Below are positions 1 through 8,471 of a stretch of DNA of 64,000 nt, piece by piece. How positions within the stretch are numbered: position 1 is the first letter of the stretch; each line of letters starts with the position of its first letter. The DNA lies in assembly GCF_009707365.1 (NCBI RefSeq), contig NZ_CP046122.1, forward strand, positions 1,302,001 through 1,366,000, written 5' to 3'. Source of the stretch: Microlunatus sp. Gsoil 973 (GTDB taxonomy: Bacteria > Actinomycetota > Actinomycetes > Propionibacteriales > Propionibacteriaceae). The position numbers were made by a program, and so were the translations under genes. The notes under the pieces are model-generated. The model was not told where the DNA came from, made no database searches, and saw only the letters and a list, made by a program, of their open reading frames with translations.

Positions 1-2
1 GC

Positions 3-545
3 CTCGGCATCCAGGAGACCACCGCCAATCTTGATCTTGGCGCGCTGGAACGGATCGTCGATGCGATCGACAGCTCCAGCCGGGTGATCATCTACGGCAT
101 CGGGGCCAGCAACGCCGGCGCCCAGGACCTGGTGCAGAAACTGCTGCGGATCGGTCGCGTCGCGATCGGGTTCCACGACGCCCACGAGGCGGTTGTCTCC
201 GCCTCGCTACTGCAGGCCGGCGACGTCGCGATCGCGATCTCCCACAGCGGTCGCACCAGAGAACCCATCGAGCTGCTGCGTGCCGCCCGGCACGCCGGAG
301 CATTCACCGTCGCGATCACCAACGTCGACGACTCGCCGATCACCGAGTTCGCCGACGATGTCTTGCGCACCGCCGTCCGAGAGACGACATTCCGGTCCGG
401 GGCGATGGCCAGCCGGATCGCCCAGTTGGCGTTGATCGACTACATCTTCGTCGGCGTGGCCCGGAAGAACTTCCAGCAGACCGTCGGCGCCCTCGAGGTC
501 ACTTACGACAGCGTCCGGGCGCTGCGCGACGACCGCGGCCGATGA
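3..545 (+). CDS. MurR/RpiR-family regulator, C-terminal SIS domain (partial)
   Basis: The 5' end lies outside the window; the frame is open from base 3. The visible 180 residues form a sugar-isomerase (SIS) domain: a VIIYGIGAS strand-loop and, later, the SHSGRTRE phosphosugar-binding loop. In RpiR/MurR regulators this domain follows an N-terminal helix-turn-helix and senses a phosphosugar such as MurNAc-6-phosphate. The stop overlaps the start of the next gene by ATGA, so the two are translationally coupled. That neighbour is a NamZ-type muramidase, which favours MurNAc-6-P as the effector. This is inference; the ligand and the DNA-binding domain cannot be seen. A stand-alone SIS isomerase is possible but less likely. 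Confidence 0.8.
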   Translation, partial: LGIQETTANLDLGALERIVDAIDSSSRVIIYGIGASNAGAQDLVQKLLRIGRVAIGFHDAHEAVVSASLLQAGDVAIAISHSGRTREPIELLRAARHAGAFTVAITNVDDSPITEFADDVLRTAVRETTFRSGAMASRIAQLALIDYIFVGVARKNFQQTVGALEVTYDSVRALRDDRGR

Positions 546-1741
546 ACGTTTCCACCAAGCCAGACCGTCGAGGGATACGAACCGGGGTCGCTGCCCTTTG
601 TGACGACCCGGCCCTCGTCGGCGACGGGCGTTTCGGTCTGGTGACCAACTTCACCGGAACCCTTCCCGACCTCAGTCGCAACGTCGACGGGCTGTTGGCG
701 GCCGGGGTGCCGATCACGGCGCTGTTCGGTCCCGAACACGGGCTGCGCGGCAGTGTGCAGGCTGGGCAGACAGAGTCGCTGGCCGACGATCCGGACACCG
801 GGCTGTCGATCCACGAGACCTATCTGCGGACCGATGAGGAACTGGACGAGATCGTCAGCGGGACGGGAGTCGACGGCCTCATCTTCGACATCCAGGACAT
901 CGGCAGCCGCTTCTACACCTACATCTGGACGATGTACGACGTGATGCTCAGCGCGGCCCGGACCCGCAAGCGCTTCGTCGTTCTCGACCGACCCAACCCG
1001 CTGGCCGGACTGAATGTCGCCGGTCCCGGTCTCGATCCGGAATACCGGAGTTTCGTCGGCCGGGTCGACATCCCGCTGCGGCATGGACTGACCATCGGTG
1101 AGCTGGCGCGATATCTCAATCTGCACCACGTCCCGGCGGCGGCAGGTCGCGCGGTTGACCTGACCGTGATCGCGATGGACGGCTGGACGCGGGCGATGGA
1201 TTTCGACGCCACCGGGCTGCCGTGGACCCCGCCGTCGCCCAACATGCCCAGTGTGGCCACCGCATTCGCCTTCGCCGGTACGGCGTTGTTCGAAGGTACG
1301 ACGGTCAGCGAAGGACGCGGGACGACCAAACCCTTCGAGCAGGTCGGCGCGCCGTGGGTCGACGGCCGATTGTTGCCCGTCCTGCGCGCGTCCGGATTGC
1401 CGGGGGTGCTGTTCCGCGAGGCCTGGTTCACCCCGTCGTTCCACAAGTACGCCGGCGAGCAGGTCCGCGGCATTGCGCTGCATGTGACCGACCGGCAGCT
1501 CTTCGATCCGGTCCGCACCGCCGTGACGATGATCGCCGCGCTCGCCGACCTCTATCAGGAGTTCGGCTTCTCGGCTCCCGGTGAACGGGTGGACGCTCCG
1601 GACCGGGGATACGCGATCGATCGGCTGTGGGGGTCGGCCAGCCTTCGCCGGGTGGTCGAGGAGGGTCGCGATCCACGATCGCTTCTCCAGCCACCCGGCT
1701 CGGTCGAGACCCACTTTCCGGGCGGCGTGCTGCTCTACTGA
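542..1741 (+). CDS. DUF1343 / NamZ-like exo-beta-N-acetylmuramidase (GH171)
   Basis: 399-residue DUF1343 protein. Family motifs are FGPEHGLRG near residue 62, FDIQDIGSRFYTYIW near 115, DRPNPL, PSPNMPS and EGRGTTKPFE near 257. Characterised members (Bacillus NamZ/YbbC) remove MurNAc from the non-reducing end of peptidoglycan fragments, and Bacillus namZ lies beside murR, murQ and nagZ. Here it overlaps the upstream MurR/RpiR-type gene by ATGA, which supports a role in MurNAc recycling. No signal peptide is visible, unlike secreted Bacillus NamZ, so it may act on imported fragments in the cytoplasm or use a start that is not evident here. Family membership is firm; substrate is inferred. Confidence 0.85.
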   Translation: MNVSTKPDRRGIRTGVAALCDDPALVGDGRFGLVTNFTGTLPDLSRNVDGLLAAGVPITALFGPEHGLRGSVQAGQTESLADDPDTGLSIHETYLRTDEELDEIVSGTGVDGLIFDIQDIGSRFYTYIWTMYDVMLSAARTRKRFVVLDRPNPLAGLNVAGPGLDPEYRSFVGRVDIPLRHGLTIGELARYLNLHHVPAAAGRAVDLTVIAMDGWTRAMDFDATGLPWTPPSPNMPSVATAFAFAGTALFEGTTVSEGRGTTKPFEQVGAPWVDGRLLPVLRASGLPGVLFREAWFTPSFHKYAGEQVRGIALHVTDRQLFDPVRTAVTMIAALADLYQEFGFSAPGERVDAPDRGYAIDRLWGSASLRRVVEEGRDPRSLLQPPGSVETHFPGGVLLY

Positions 1742-1787
1742 GCTGGATTGTTCACCGAAGGAAACGACGCCACCCAAAATACCCACT

Positions 1788-1823
1788 TGACAACATGCTG
1801 TCATATATGACAGCATGTTGTCA
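1788..1823. promoter_or_regulatory. 36-bp perfect palindrome, double-dyad operator
   Basis: A perfect 36-bp palindrome made of two 16-bp dyads, TGACAACATGCTGTCA and TGACAGCATGTTGTCA, separated by TATA. Each dyad has TGACA/TGTCA arms. The last base is the A of the following gene's ATG, and a TTGACA hexamer at 1787-1792 overlaps its left edge. It is probably the binding site of the MarR regulator encoded two genes down, acting by autorepression. No convincing -10 box could be assigned. Confidence 0.75.
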
Positions 1824-2443
1824 TGAATGGATCCGTACCGCGGGTAGCTCACCTCGCCGTCTACGACACCGTCGCCGACTGGGAATACGGTCACCTGGTT
1901 GTCGAACTGAACACCGGCCGGTTCACCGGCGTGCCGTACCAGGTCCGGACCGTCGCCGAATCGCCCGGCCCGGTCACCACCATGGGCGGGCTGCGGCTGC
2001 TGCCCGATCTGGAACTCGCCGATGTCTCGCCGGCGGACAGCGCGCTGCTGATCCTCCCCGGGTCGGCGTTCTGGGACTCGGGTGGCGGTGCACCGTTCGT
2101 GGCCAAAGCAGCCGAGTTCCTCCAAGCCGGGGTGCCGGTTGCCGCGATCTGCGGCGCCACCGCGGGCCTCGCCCGGGCCGGGTTGCTGGACGCGCGCCGG
2201 CACACCAGCGCCGCGCCGGAGTATCTGGCGGCGACCGGATATCGCGGCGCTGCGGGCTACGTCGACCAGCCTGCCGTCGCCGATCGCGGCCTGGTGACCG
2301 CCGGGCCGCAGGCGCCGGTGCAGTTCGCCGCCGCAACGCTCGGCATGCTCGGGCTCGCGTCCGCAGAGCACCTGGACGCCTACGTCGGCGTCTTCCACTG
2401 CGCCGACCCGGCGGCCTTCGGGGCGCTGACGGCGGCCGCGTGA
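1823..2443 (+). CDS. DJ-1/PfpI-family protein (class I glutamine amidotransferase-like)
   Basis: 206 residues with the DJ-1/PfpI fold. The nucleophile elbow AAICGATAG places the conserved cysteine at about residue 110. The DJ-1 superfamily includes deglycase/glyoxalase-like enzymes, isonitrile hydratases and redox-responsive proteins; the substrate here is unknown. The ATG sits on the edge of a 36-bp operator palindrome, and the stop overlaps the start of the MarR gene (GTGA, 2440-2443). This is a classic autoregulated stress or detoxification pair. No signal peptide or membrane segment is seen, so it should be cytoplasmic. Confidence 0.82.
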   Translation: MNGSVPRVAHLAVYDTVADWEYGHLVVELNTGRFTGVPYQVRTVAESPGPVTTMGGLRLLPDLELADVSPADSALLILPGSAFWDSGGGAPFVAKAAEFLQAGVPVAAICGATAGLARAGLLDARRHTSAAPEYLAATGYRGAAGYVDQPAVADRGLVTAGPQAPVQFAAATLGMLGLASAEHLDAYVGVFHCADPAAFGALTAAA

Positions 2444-2961
2444 CCAGTCGCATCGCCGGCGTACCGGCGCGCGATCAGTGGCCGGAGCCGCCCACCCATT
2501 CCGAAGAGGGCAAGGTCCTCACCCAACTGGTGCTGACCGTCTTCCGCCTCAACGGCCGGTTGCTCGAGGCCGCCGGTGGGCTGGCCGCCGCGGGCGAGAT
2601 CACCGCCGCCTGGTGGCAGGTGCTGGGCGGCGTTGCCCCCGACCAGCCCCGCACGGTCGCGGAGATCGGCAGGGTCATGGGCATGAGCCGGCAGGCCGTA
2701 CAGCGGATCGCCGACATCCTCGTCGCGCGAGGGCTGGCCGAATACCGGCCGAATCCACACCATCGCCGCGCCAAACTGGTGGCCCGGACCGAGGCCGGCA
2801 ATTACGCCCTGCGCCGGATCAGCCTGGTCCAGCATCCGTGGACCGATCGGCTGGGCCGAGAACTCGGCACCCAACGGATCGCCGAGGCGGTGGGCGTTCT
2901 TGAGCAGCTTGCCGAGCTGATCGATCGCGAGGCCGACGCCGGCTCACCACCCCTCACGTAG
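2440..2961 (+). CDS. MarR-family transcriptional regulator
   Basis: GTG start overlapping the DJ-1 stop; 173 residues. The central winged helix-turn-helix reads TVAEIGRVMGMSRQAVQRI followed by a wing (NPHHRRAKLVARTEAG), as in MarR proteins, with flanking helices for dimerisation. The two-gene operon is preceded by a double-dyad palindrome, the natural candidate for its operator. MarR members usually respond to phenolics, oxidants or drugs by releasing DNA; the signal is not deducible here. The frame is open far upstream, but coupling to the previous gene makes the GTG at 2440 the sensible start. Confidence 0.85.
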   Translation: MTSRIAGVPARDQWPEPPTHSEEGKVLTQLVLTVFRLNGRLLEAAGGLAAAGEITAAWWQVLGGVAPDQPRTVAEIGRVMGMSRQAVQRIADILVARGLAEYRPNPHHRRAKLVARTEAGNYALRRISLVQHPWTDRLGRELGTQRIAEAVGVLEQLAELIDREADAGSPPLT

Positions 2962-3008
2962 GGTCGCAGACGTCCGAAGGAGTGGTCACGGCATCGGGAG
3001 GACCAACG

Positions 3009-4154
3009 GTGAGTTCAACGACACCAGACGCGACGGCCTCGATCCGGCAGTTCACCGCCGACCTGTACGCCCGAGTGGCCACCACACCCGGGAACGTCGT
3101 GCTGTCGCCCTACTCGGCCGCGATCGCGTTGGCGATGACCCTCGCCGGAGCCCGCGGCGAGACGGCGGAACAGATCAGCCGGGTGCTGCACACCCCGGTC
3201 GACGACGCCATCAGCAGCGCGGGCGCCATCGGTGGTCTCGGGCCCGAGCTCTCCTCGGCGGGCCGGACCGACGCAGACGTCATCCTGGACGTGGCCAACT
3301 CGGTCTGGGCGCAACAGGGTCTCTCCTGGGACCAGCAGTTCCTGTCCGCACTGGAGACCGGCTTCAAGGTGTCGCTGCAGCAGGTCGACTTCGACGTCGA
3401 CTCCCACGGAGCAGCGCGGCGGATCAACGCCTGGGTCGCAGAGCAGACCCACAACAAGATCACCGAGCTCTTCTCGCCCGAGATGATCGACGAGCTCACC
3501 CGTCTGGTGCTGGTCAACGCCGCCTATTTCAAAGCCGCCTGGGATCAACCCTTCCGCGACCCGACCTCCGATCGTCGGTTCACCATCGCCGACGGCACGG
3601 CGGTACAGGTGCCGACCATGTCACAGACGCTGCGCCGGGTCGGCCGCCGATCGGGCGACGGGTGGCAGGCCGTCCGGCTGGACTTCGTCGGCGGCCGGAT
3701 GGCGATGGCGTTGGTGCTCCCGGACGGCGCCGTCACAGACCTGGAGCAGACACTGGACCACCGGATGATCGCCGACCTGCTCGGGCCGTACGACCCGGTC
3801 GGCTCGTTGCAGGTGCAGGTGCCGAAGTGGACCTTCCGGTCACGCCGCACGCTGAACGAGGACCTCGCCGCACTCGGGATGCCGGCGGCCTTCGATCGCG
3901 ACGCCGCCGACTTCAGCGGGATGACCGGCGACGAGCCGCTGGCGATCAGCACTGTCGTTCAGGAGGCCTTCGTCGCCGTCGATGAGGAGGGGGCGGAGGC
4001 GGCGGCGGCGACCGGCATCGTCGCAGTCCGTACCGCGGCACTCGCCCGGCCACAGACGATGATCTTCGACCGGCCATTCCTGTTCCTGATCTTCGACAGG
4101 CAGACCGGGCTGCCGGTGTTCATCGGACGAGTCAGCGACCCGCGCCGGACCTGA
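3009..4154 (+). CDS. serpin-family serine protease inhibitor
   Basis: Full-length serpin of about 381 residues. Hallmarks are NVVLSPYSAAIALAM near the N-terminus, LVLVNAAYFKAAW in the middle, and the reactive-loop hinge EEGAEAAAATG followed by the C-terminal RPFLFLIFDRQTGLPVFIGRV. The small-residue hinge is that of an inhibitory serpin; aligning it with alpha-1-antitrypsin puts the scissile bond near VRT-AA, so P1 is Thr or Arg. The GTG at 3009 has GGGAGG seven bases upstream. An in-frame GTG at 2982 is also possible but its AAGGAG abuts the codon. No clear secretion signal is seen, so it may act inside the cell or on lysis. Serpins are scattered in bacteria and probably spread by transfer. 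Confidence 0.93.
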   Translation: MSSTTPDATASIRQFTADLYARVATTPGNVVLSPYSAAIALAMTLAGARGETAEQISRVLHTPVDDAISSAGAIGGLGPELSSAGRTDADVILDVANSVWAQQGLSWDQQFLSALETGFKVSLQQVDFDVDSHGAARRINAWVAEQTHNKITELFSPEMIDELTRLVLVNAAYFKAAWDQPFRDPTSDRRFTIADGTAVQVPTMSQTLRRVGRRSGDGWQAVRLDFVGGRMAMALVLPDGAVTDLEQTLDHRMIADLLGPYDPVGSLQVQVPKWTFRSRRTLNEDLAALGMPAAFDRDAADFSGMTGDEPLAISTVVQEAFVAVDEEGAEAAAATGIVAVRTAALARPQTMIFDRPFLFLIFDRQTGLPVFIGRVSDPRRT

Positions 4155-4183
4155 TCGCGTCGGGCGGGTCCCGTCGGTCTTGA

Positions 4184-5434
4184 TCAGGTGGCGGACGACC
4201 GACGGCGCCCGCTGGCGGCGAACACGCCTGCGGCCACGGCTCCGATGATCAACATGGCCGCCACCAGGGCAACCGATCGGGTGACGCCGATGGCAGTGCC
4301 GAGCACGCTGAGGGTCAGACCGTTGAAGGTACGCAGCCCCGCCGAGAACATGCCGTAGACCCCGAACACCCGGCCGCGTTCGCCCGCCGGCGCCTCCAGT
4401 TGCACGATGCTCTGGGTGATCGACATCGACCCCATGTTGGCCACCCCGCCGATCACCAGGACGATCATCGCGAGCAGATAACTATGGCTGGTCGCGAAGG
4501 TCAGTGTGGTGATGCCGAAGATCACCGAACTGATCACCGCCCACTTCGTACTTGGTTTGATCGCCCGGGTGGATTCCAGCAGGAACCCGCCGAGTACGGC
4601 ACCGGCACCGTTGGCGAAGAGCAGGACGCCGTAGGCCGTCCCGCTGCCCGAGCCGAGCCGGCCGGCGAAGATCGGCATCGACACCTGCAACGCATTGCCG
4701 ACGGTGACCGCGGTCAGTCCGGAAAGGATGATCATGCTGACCAGAACCCGGTTGAACCAGACCCGGCGGAGCACCCGGACCGAGTCGACGATGGTGACTC
4801 GCGCCGGGGCGGCGTCCGGTTCCCGGCTGTGCCCGGTGAACGGGATGCGCATCATCAGGATCTGCATCGGCAGATAGAACGCGACGTTGGCCCAGATGCC
4901 CCAGACCGGCCCCAGCCCGAGCAGCAGGGCCGAACCGACGGCCGGCCCGAAGAGCACACCGAGACTGCGGAACGTCGCGTTCAACCGGACCGCGCTGGGC
5001 AGTTCGTCGCGTTGGACGAAATCGTGCAACAGCAACTGTTCGGCCGGACCCCACATCGAGCCGGCCATGCCGTGCAGGACCAGCAGGACACAGGCCATCC
5101 ACATCTGCAGGGTCCCGGTGGCGAACAGCACGCCCCACATGATCGAGACGAACATGAACAGGCCCTGGGAGATGTTGATCAACCGTCGGCAGTCGAAGCG
5201 CTCGGCCAGGGTGCCGAACCAGACCGACAACAGCAGGAACGGCAACCAGTGGCTGATCACCTCGAAGCCGACCAGGGCGGGGGAGTGGAACTTCTCCCAG
5301 AGCACCCAGTAGGTGATCACGTGCTCGTTGTTGTCGCCCATCATCGACAGCCCGGCCGTGAAGAGGTACGGGCGGGAATGCCGGTTCCGGAGGGCCGCGA
5401 ATCGTCTTGGGGCTGCTGGCTGTGTGCTGGTCAT
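4184..5434 (-). CDS. MFS transporter (MFS_3-type exporter)
   Basis: About 416 residues with roughly twelve hydrophobic segments and the MFS loop GTLAERFDCRRL between TM2 and TM3. N-terminal residues TAGLSMMGDNNEHVITYWVLWEKF... resemble the DHA3/enterobactin-exporter-like subgroup. The ATG at 5434 was chosen because the open frame upstream is low-complexity and not protein-like. The gene converges on the serpin gene with a 29-bp gap and has its own promoter region facing the next gene. The substrate is unknown; efflux is the usual role of this subgroup. Confidence 0.85.
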   Translation of the reverse strand: MTSTQPAAPRRFAALRNRHSRPYLFTAGLSMMGDNNEHVITYWVLWEKFHSPALVGFEVISHWLPFLLLSVWFGTLAERFDCRRLINISQGLFMFVSIMWGVLFATGTLQMWMACVLLVLHGMAGSMWGPAEQLLLHDFVQRDELPSAVRLNATFRSLGVLFGPAVGSALLLGLGPVWGIWANVAFYLPMQILMMRIPFTGHSREPDAAPARVTIVDSVRVLRRVWFNRVLVSMIILSGLTAVTVGNALQVSMPIFAGRLGSGSGTAYGVLLFANGAGAVLGGFLLESTRAIKPSTKWAVISSVIFGITTLTFATSHSYLLAMIVLVIGGVANMGSMSITQSIVQLEAPAGERGRVFGVYGMFSAGLRTFNGLTLSVLGTAIGVTRSVALVAAMLIIGAVAAGVFAASGRRRSSAT

Positions 5435-5732
5435 CGCAGCCCGTACGCTATCGCCGAACGCGCGGCGCCGGCCGGCAGACCGTCTACCGGTGCTGGGCCG
5501 ACCGCGGCCGAGATCCTGATCGGGGCCACTGCCACCGGTGACCGCGACGAACTGGTCGCCCCGGTCGGACCGATCGGTGCGCGCGGAACTGGTCAGCTTT
5601 CCCCAACTGCGGGTTCTTTCCTGATCGGTCCGGTGATCTAGCCGATTCCCACCCGGCGCGGCGTCAACCACGCGACAATGATCTGACGCCGGGCCGACGG
5701 CCTGCCGGCGCATTGGGGAGGACCGTGAAGGG
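5435..5732. other. divergent intergenic region, no gene
   Basis: About 300 bases between the divergently transcribed MFS exporter and LhgO genes. It must carry both promoters. I see no convincing coding signal, strong hairpin or recognisable operator; GGGGAG and GAAGGGG just before 5733 could serve as the LhgO ribosome-binding site. Confidence 0.4.
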
Positions 5733-6941
5733 GTGGGCGTGAAGCTGGAGCGGGTCGCTGTTGTCGGCGGCGGCATCATCGGTATGGCCACCGCGCGCGA
5801 ACTGGCCAACCGGACCGATGCCGAGGTCACCGTGCTGGAGAAGGAGCCCGACATCGGTGGACATCAGACCGGGCACAACAGCGGAGTCGTCCATGCCGGG
5901 CTGTACTACCAACCGGGCAGTCTGAAGGCGCGCCTGTGCCGACGCGGGACCGAGCTGTTGCAGACCTTCGCCGAGCAGGCGGGGATCAGCTACGACGCCT
6001 GCGGGAAGCTGGTCGTGGCCAGGACCGAGCAGGAACGTCCACGGCTCGAGGCGATCTTCGAACGGTCGGTACGCAACGGCGTTCCCGACGTCTCGATTGT
6101 CGACGCGGACGAGCTGACGGCGATCGAGCCCGAGGTCTCCGGGGTCGCCGGAATCCACTCGCCGCATACCGCGATCATCGATTATGTGGCTGTCTGCCGG
6201 GCGCTGGCCGCCGACCTGCAGCGCAGCGGCGGCCGGATCCGTACCGGTGCCGAGGTCACCGGGATCGCCCGGACCGGCGACGGCGTACGGCTGACGACGG
6301 GCGGGGAGACGGAGGCGTACGACCTGGTGGTCGGGTGCGCCGGGCTGCAGTCGGACCGGCTGGCGCGGCAGGCCGGCGATCAGACCGATCCCAGGATCGT
6401 TCCGTTCTTCGGCGACTACTACCTGCTCAGACCCGAACGCCGATCCTTGGTCAGGGGACTGGTCTACCCGGTACCGGATCCGCGCTATCCGTTTCTGGGC
6501 ATCCATCTCACCAAGCGGCACGACGGCGAGGTCATGGTCGGCCCGAACGCCTTCCTGGCGGCCTCCCGCGAGTCATACCGGCGGACCGCCATTTCGCCGC
6601 GCGATCTGGTGTCGGCGGCCACCTATCCGGGCTTGTGGCGGTTCGCCGCAGGCAACGCGCGGACAGCCATCAAGGAGGCCCGCCGGGCATTCACCCGATC
6701 GGCCTTCATCGCCGAGGCACAGACCTATGTTCCGGCGCTGACCGCAGCGGACGTGATCAGGGGACTGCGCGGCATCCGCGCGCAGGCGATGGACCGCACC
6801 GGAAGCCTGATCGACGACTTCGTGATCACCGGGCACGGCCGGATGATCTTCCTCCGCAATGCGCCGTCGCCCGGCGCGACCTCCTCGCTGGCGATCGCGG
6901 AATACGTCGTCGACCAGGCACTGGAGCGCGTGGCCGCCTGA
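5733..6941 (+). CDS. lhgO: L-2-hydroxyglutarate oxidase
   Basis: 402-residue FAD-dependent oxidoreductase. It opens with the dinucleotide-binding GGGIIGMATAREL motif and an acidic strand end (VTVLEKE). The segment HQTGHNSGVVHAGLYYQPGS is diagnostic of LhgO/L2HGDH, and the C-terminus carries MIFLRNAPSPGATSSLAIAE. It oxidises L-2-hydroxyglutarate to 2-oxoglutarate, passing electrons to the quinone pool, and removes this off-target metabolite. GTG start; another in-frame GTG lies at 5739. It is a single gene converging on an aldo/keto reductase. Family assignment is strong. Confidence 0.92.
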   Translation: MGVKLERVAVVGGGIIGMATARELANRTDAEVTVLEKEPDIGGHQTGHNSGVVHAGLYYQPGSLKARLCRRGTELLQTFAEQAGISYDACGKLVVARTEQERPRLEAIFERSVRNGVPDVSIVDADELTAIEPEVSGVAGIHSPHTAIIDYVAVCRALAADLQRSGGRIRTGAEVTGIARTGDGVRLTTGGETEAYDLVVGCAGLQSDRLARQAGDQTDPRIVPFFGDYYLLRPERRSLVRGLVYPVPDPRYPFLGIHLTKRHDGEVMVGPNAFLAASRESYRRTAISPRDLVSAATYPGLWRFAAGNARTAIKEARRAFTRSAFIAEAQTYVPALTAADVIRGLRGIRAQAMDRTGSLIDDFVITGHGRMIFLRNAPSPGATSSLAIAEYVVDQALERVAA

Positions 6942-6963
6942 ACCTGCCGTCCGGATCGTAGGC

Positions 6964-7899
6964 TCAGGGAACGACGTAACCGGCGGCCGTGAAGAGCCGG
7001 TACCACTCCTGCCGCGTCAGCGGAATCTGCGAACCGGCGGCCGACTCCCTCACCCGGGACGGCTTGGTGGTGCCGAGTACCACCTGGATGTTCGCCGGGT
7101 GCCGGGTGATCCAGGCCACGGCGATACCGGTGGGCGTCACCTCGTACTTGCCGGCCAGCTCGTCCAGGACGTCGTTGAGTTCGGCGTAGTTCTCCCGATC
7201 ACCGAGGAACACGCCGTCGAAGAAGCCCTTCTGGAACGGCGACCAGGCCTGCAAGGTGACGTCGTGCAGTCGGCTGTGATCGAGTAGCCCGTTGTCCCGG
7301 TCCACCGACTGGTCGAGACCGGCCATGTTGGCGGCGATCCCGGAAGCGAAGAGGGGAGCATGGGTGATGCTCAACTGCACCTGGTTGAAGGCCAGCGGCT
7401 GGTTGAGTGACCGCTTCAGCAGCTCGATCTGACCCGGTGTGTGGTTGGAGACGCCGAAATACCGGACCTTGCCCGCCGCGTGCAGCTGATCGAAGGCGGC
7501 CGCGACCTCCTCGGGCTCGACAAGGGTGTCCGGCCGGTGCAGCAACAGCACATCCAGATAGTCGGTCCGCAACGCCTCCAGGGACGCGTCCACCGAGCCG
7601 GTGATGTGCTCGGCGGAGAAGTCGAAATAGCCGCCCCGGATGCCGACCTTGGACTGGATGATCACCTGTTCGCGATCCTGCGCGGAGAAGGTGATCGCAT
7701 CGCCGAAGCGCCGCTCGCAGCCGTGATCACCGCCGTAGATGTCGGCGTGGTCGAAGAAGTTGATCCCCTCGTCACGGGCGGTGTTGACCAGTTCGCGGAT
7801 CTGATCATCGTCCAGCGACGAGATCCGCATCAACCCGAGAACCACATTGGAGGCCTGGAGATCGGTCCGGGCCGGCGTAAGCATCTTCACGTCGATCAT
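6964..7899 (-). CDS. aldo/keto reductase (YdhF-like)
   Basis: 311 residues with the AKR TIM barrel. The catalytic tetrad is visible: Asp and Tyr in FFDHADIYGG, Lys in IIQSKVGI and His in LLLHRPD. A C-terminal NADPH-binding segment follows (VVLGTTKPSRVRESA). It matches the YdhF-like AKR group, NADPH-dependent reductases of carbonyl compounds with poorly defined substrates. It converges on lhgO with only 22 bases between stops. No second gene follows on this strand, so it is probably transcribed alone. Confidence 0.88.
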   Translation of the reverse strand: MIDVKMLTPARTDLQASNVVLGLMRISSLDDDQIRELVNTARDEGINFFDHADIYGGDHGCERRFGDAITFSAQDREQVIIQSKVGIRGGYFDFSAEHITGSVDASLEALRTDYLDVLLLHRPDTLVEPEEVAAAFDQLHAAGKVRYFGVSNHTPGQIELLKRSLNQPLAFNQVQLSITHAPLFASGIAANMAGLDQSVDRDNGLLDHSRLHDVTLQAWSPFQKGFFDGVFLGDRENYAELNDVLDELAGKYEVTPTGIAVAWITRHPANIQVVLGTTKPSRVRESAAGSQIPLTRQEWYRLFTAAGYVVP

Positions 7900-8006
7900 C
7901 CTTGCCCATCACCTCCCGCGCGGCGACACGGGGTCGGCCCGGGTGGGTTGACCCGTTGCGGCGTACGGTGAACCGGTCAGCGCTCGGGTTCCGGAGGAAG
8001 TGAGCA

Positions 8007-8471
8007 ATGTCAGCACAATCTCACGTCGAACGGTCAGATGCCGAACGATCAGCTGCCGAACGATCGAATGCCGAGCAGGACCGGCAGTTCGCCCAGGTCG
8101 TTCTGAATGATCATCGATTGGACCAGATCGACCGGTTCGTGCACGAGGACTTCGTCGAGGAGAATCCGCCGCCCGGGCAGGGACCCGGCCGGGACGGCCT
8201 CCGGGACTTCCTGCAGTCCTTCCAGGCCGCCTTCCCGGACCTGACCTGGACCGTCAAGGAACTCCTCGCCGAGGGCGACACTGTCGCCGCCTGGTCGGTC
8301 TGGGAGGGCACGCACTCCGGTGAGTACCTGGGCATCGCGCCGACCGGTCGTCGAGTGCGGGTCGAGGCGTGGACGTTCGACAAGTTCCGCGATGGTCGCC
8401 TGGCGTCGAGTCGGATCCTGATGGACATCTTCGGGCTGCTGCAGCAGTTGGGTGCGATCCCGGCTCAGTGA
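8007..8471 (+). CDS. SnoaL-like ester cyclase / polyketide-cyclase-family protein
   Basis: 154 residues. From residue 25 it is a SnoaL-like NTF2 fold: a helix ending in FVHEDFVEENPP, then WTVKELLAEGDTVAAWSVWEGTHSGEYLGIAPTGR and FRDGRLASSRILMD. Such small barrels range from polyketide cyclases to uncharacterised stress proteins, so a specific reaction is not claimed. The N-terminus has a short AERS repeat (residues 6-22) that may be disordered. GGAGG precedes the ATG. The 3' end overlaps the convergent Nudix gene by seven bases (8465-8471). Confidence 0.8.
   Translation: MSAQSHVERSDAERSAAERSNAEQDRQFAQVVLNDHRLDQIDRFVHEDFVEENPPPGQGPGRDGLRDFLQSFQAAFPDLTWTVKELLAEGDTVAAWSVWEGTHSGEYLGIAPTGRRVRVEAWTFDKFRDGRLASSRILMDIFGLLQQLGAIPAQ

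Noticed and set aside
503-2398. 631-codon minus-strand frame
   Set aside because: Antisense shadow of NamZ and the DJ-1 gene with no recognisable motifs.
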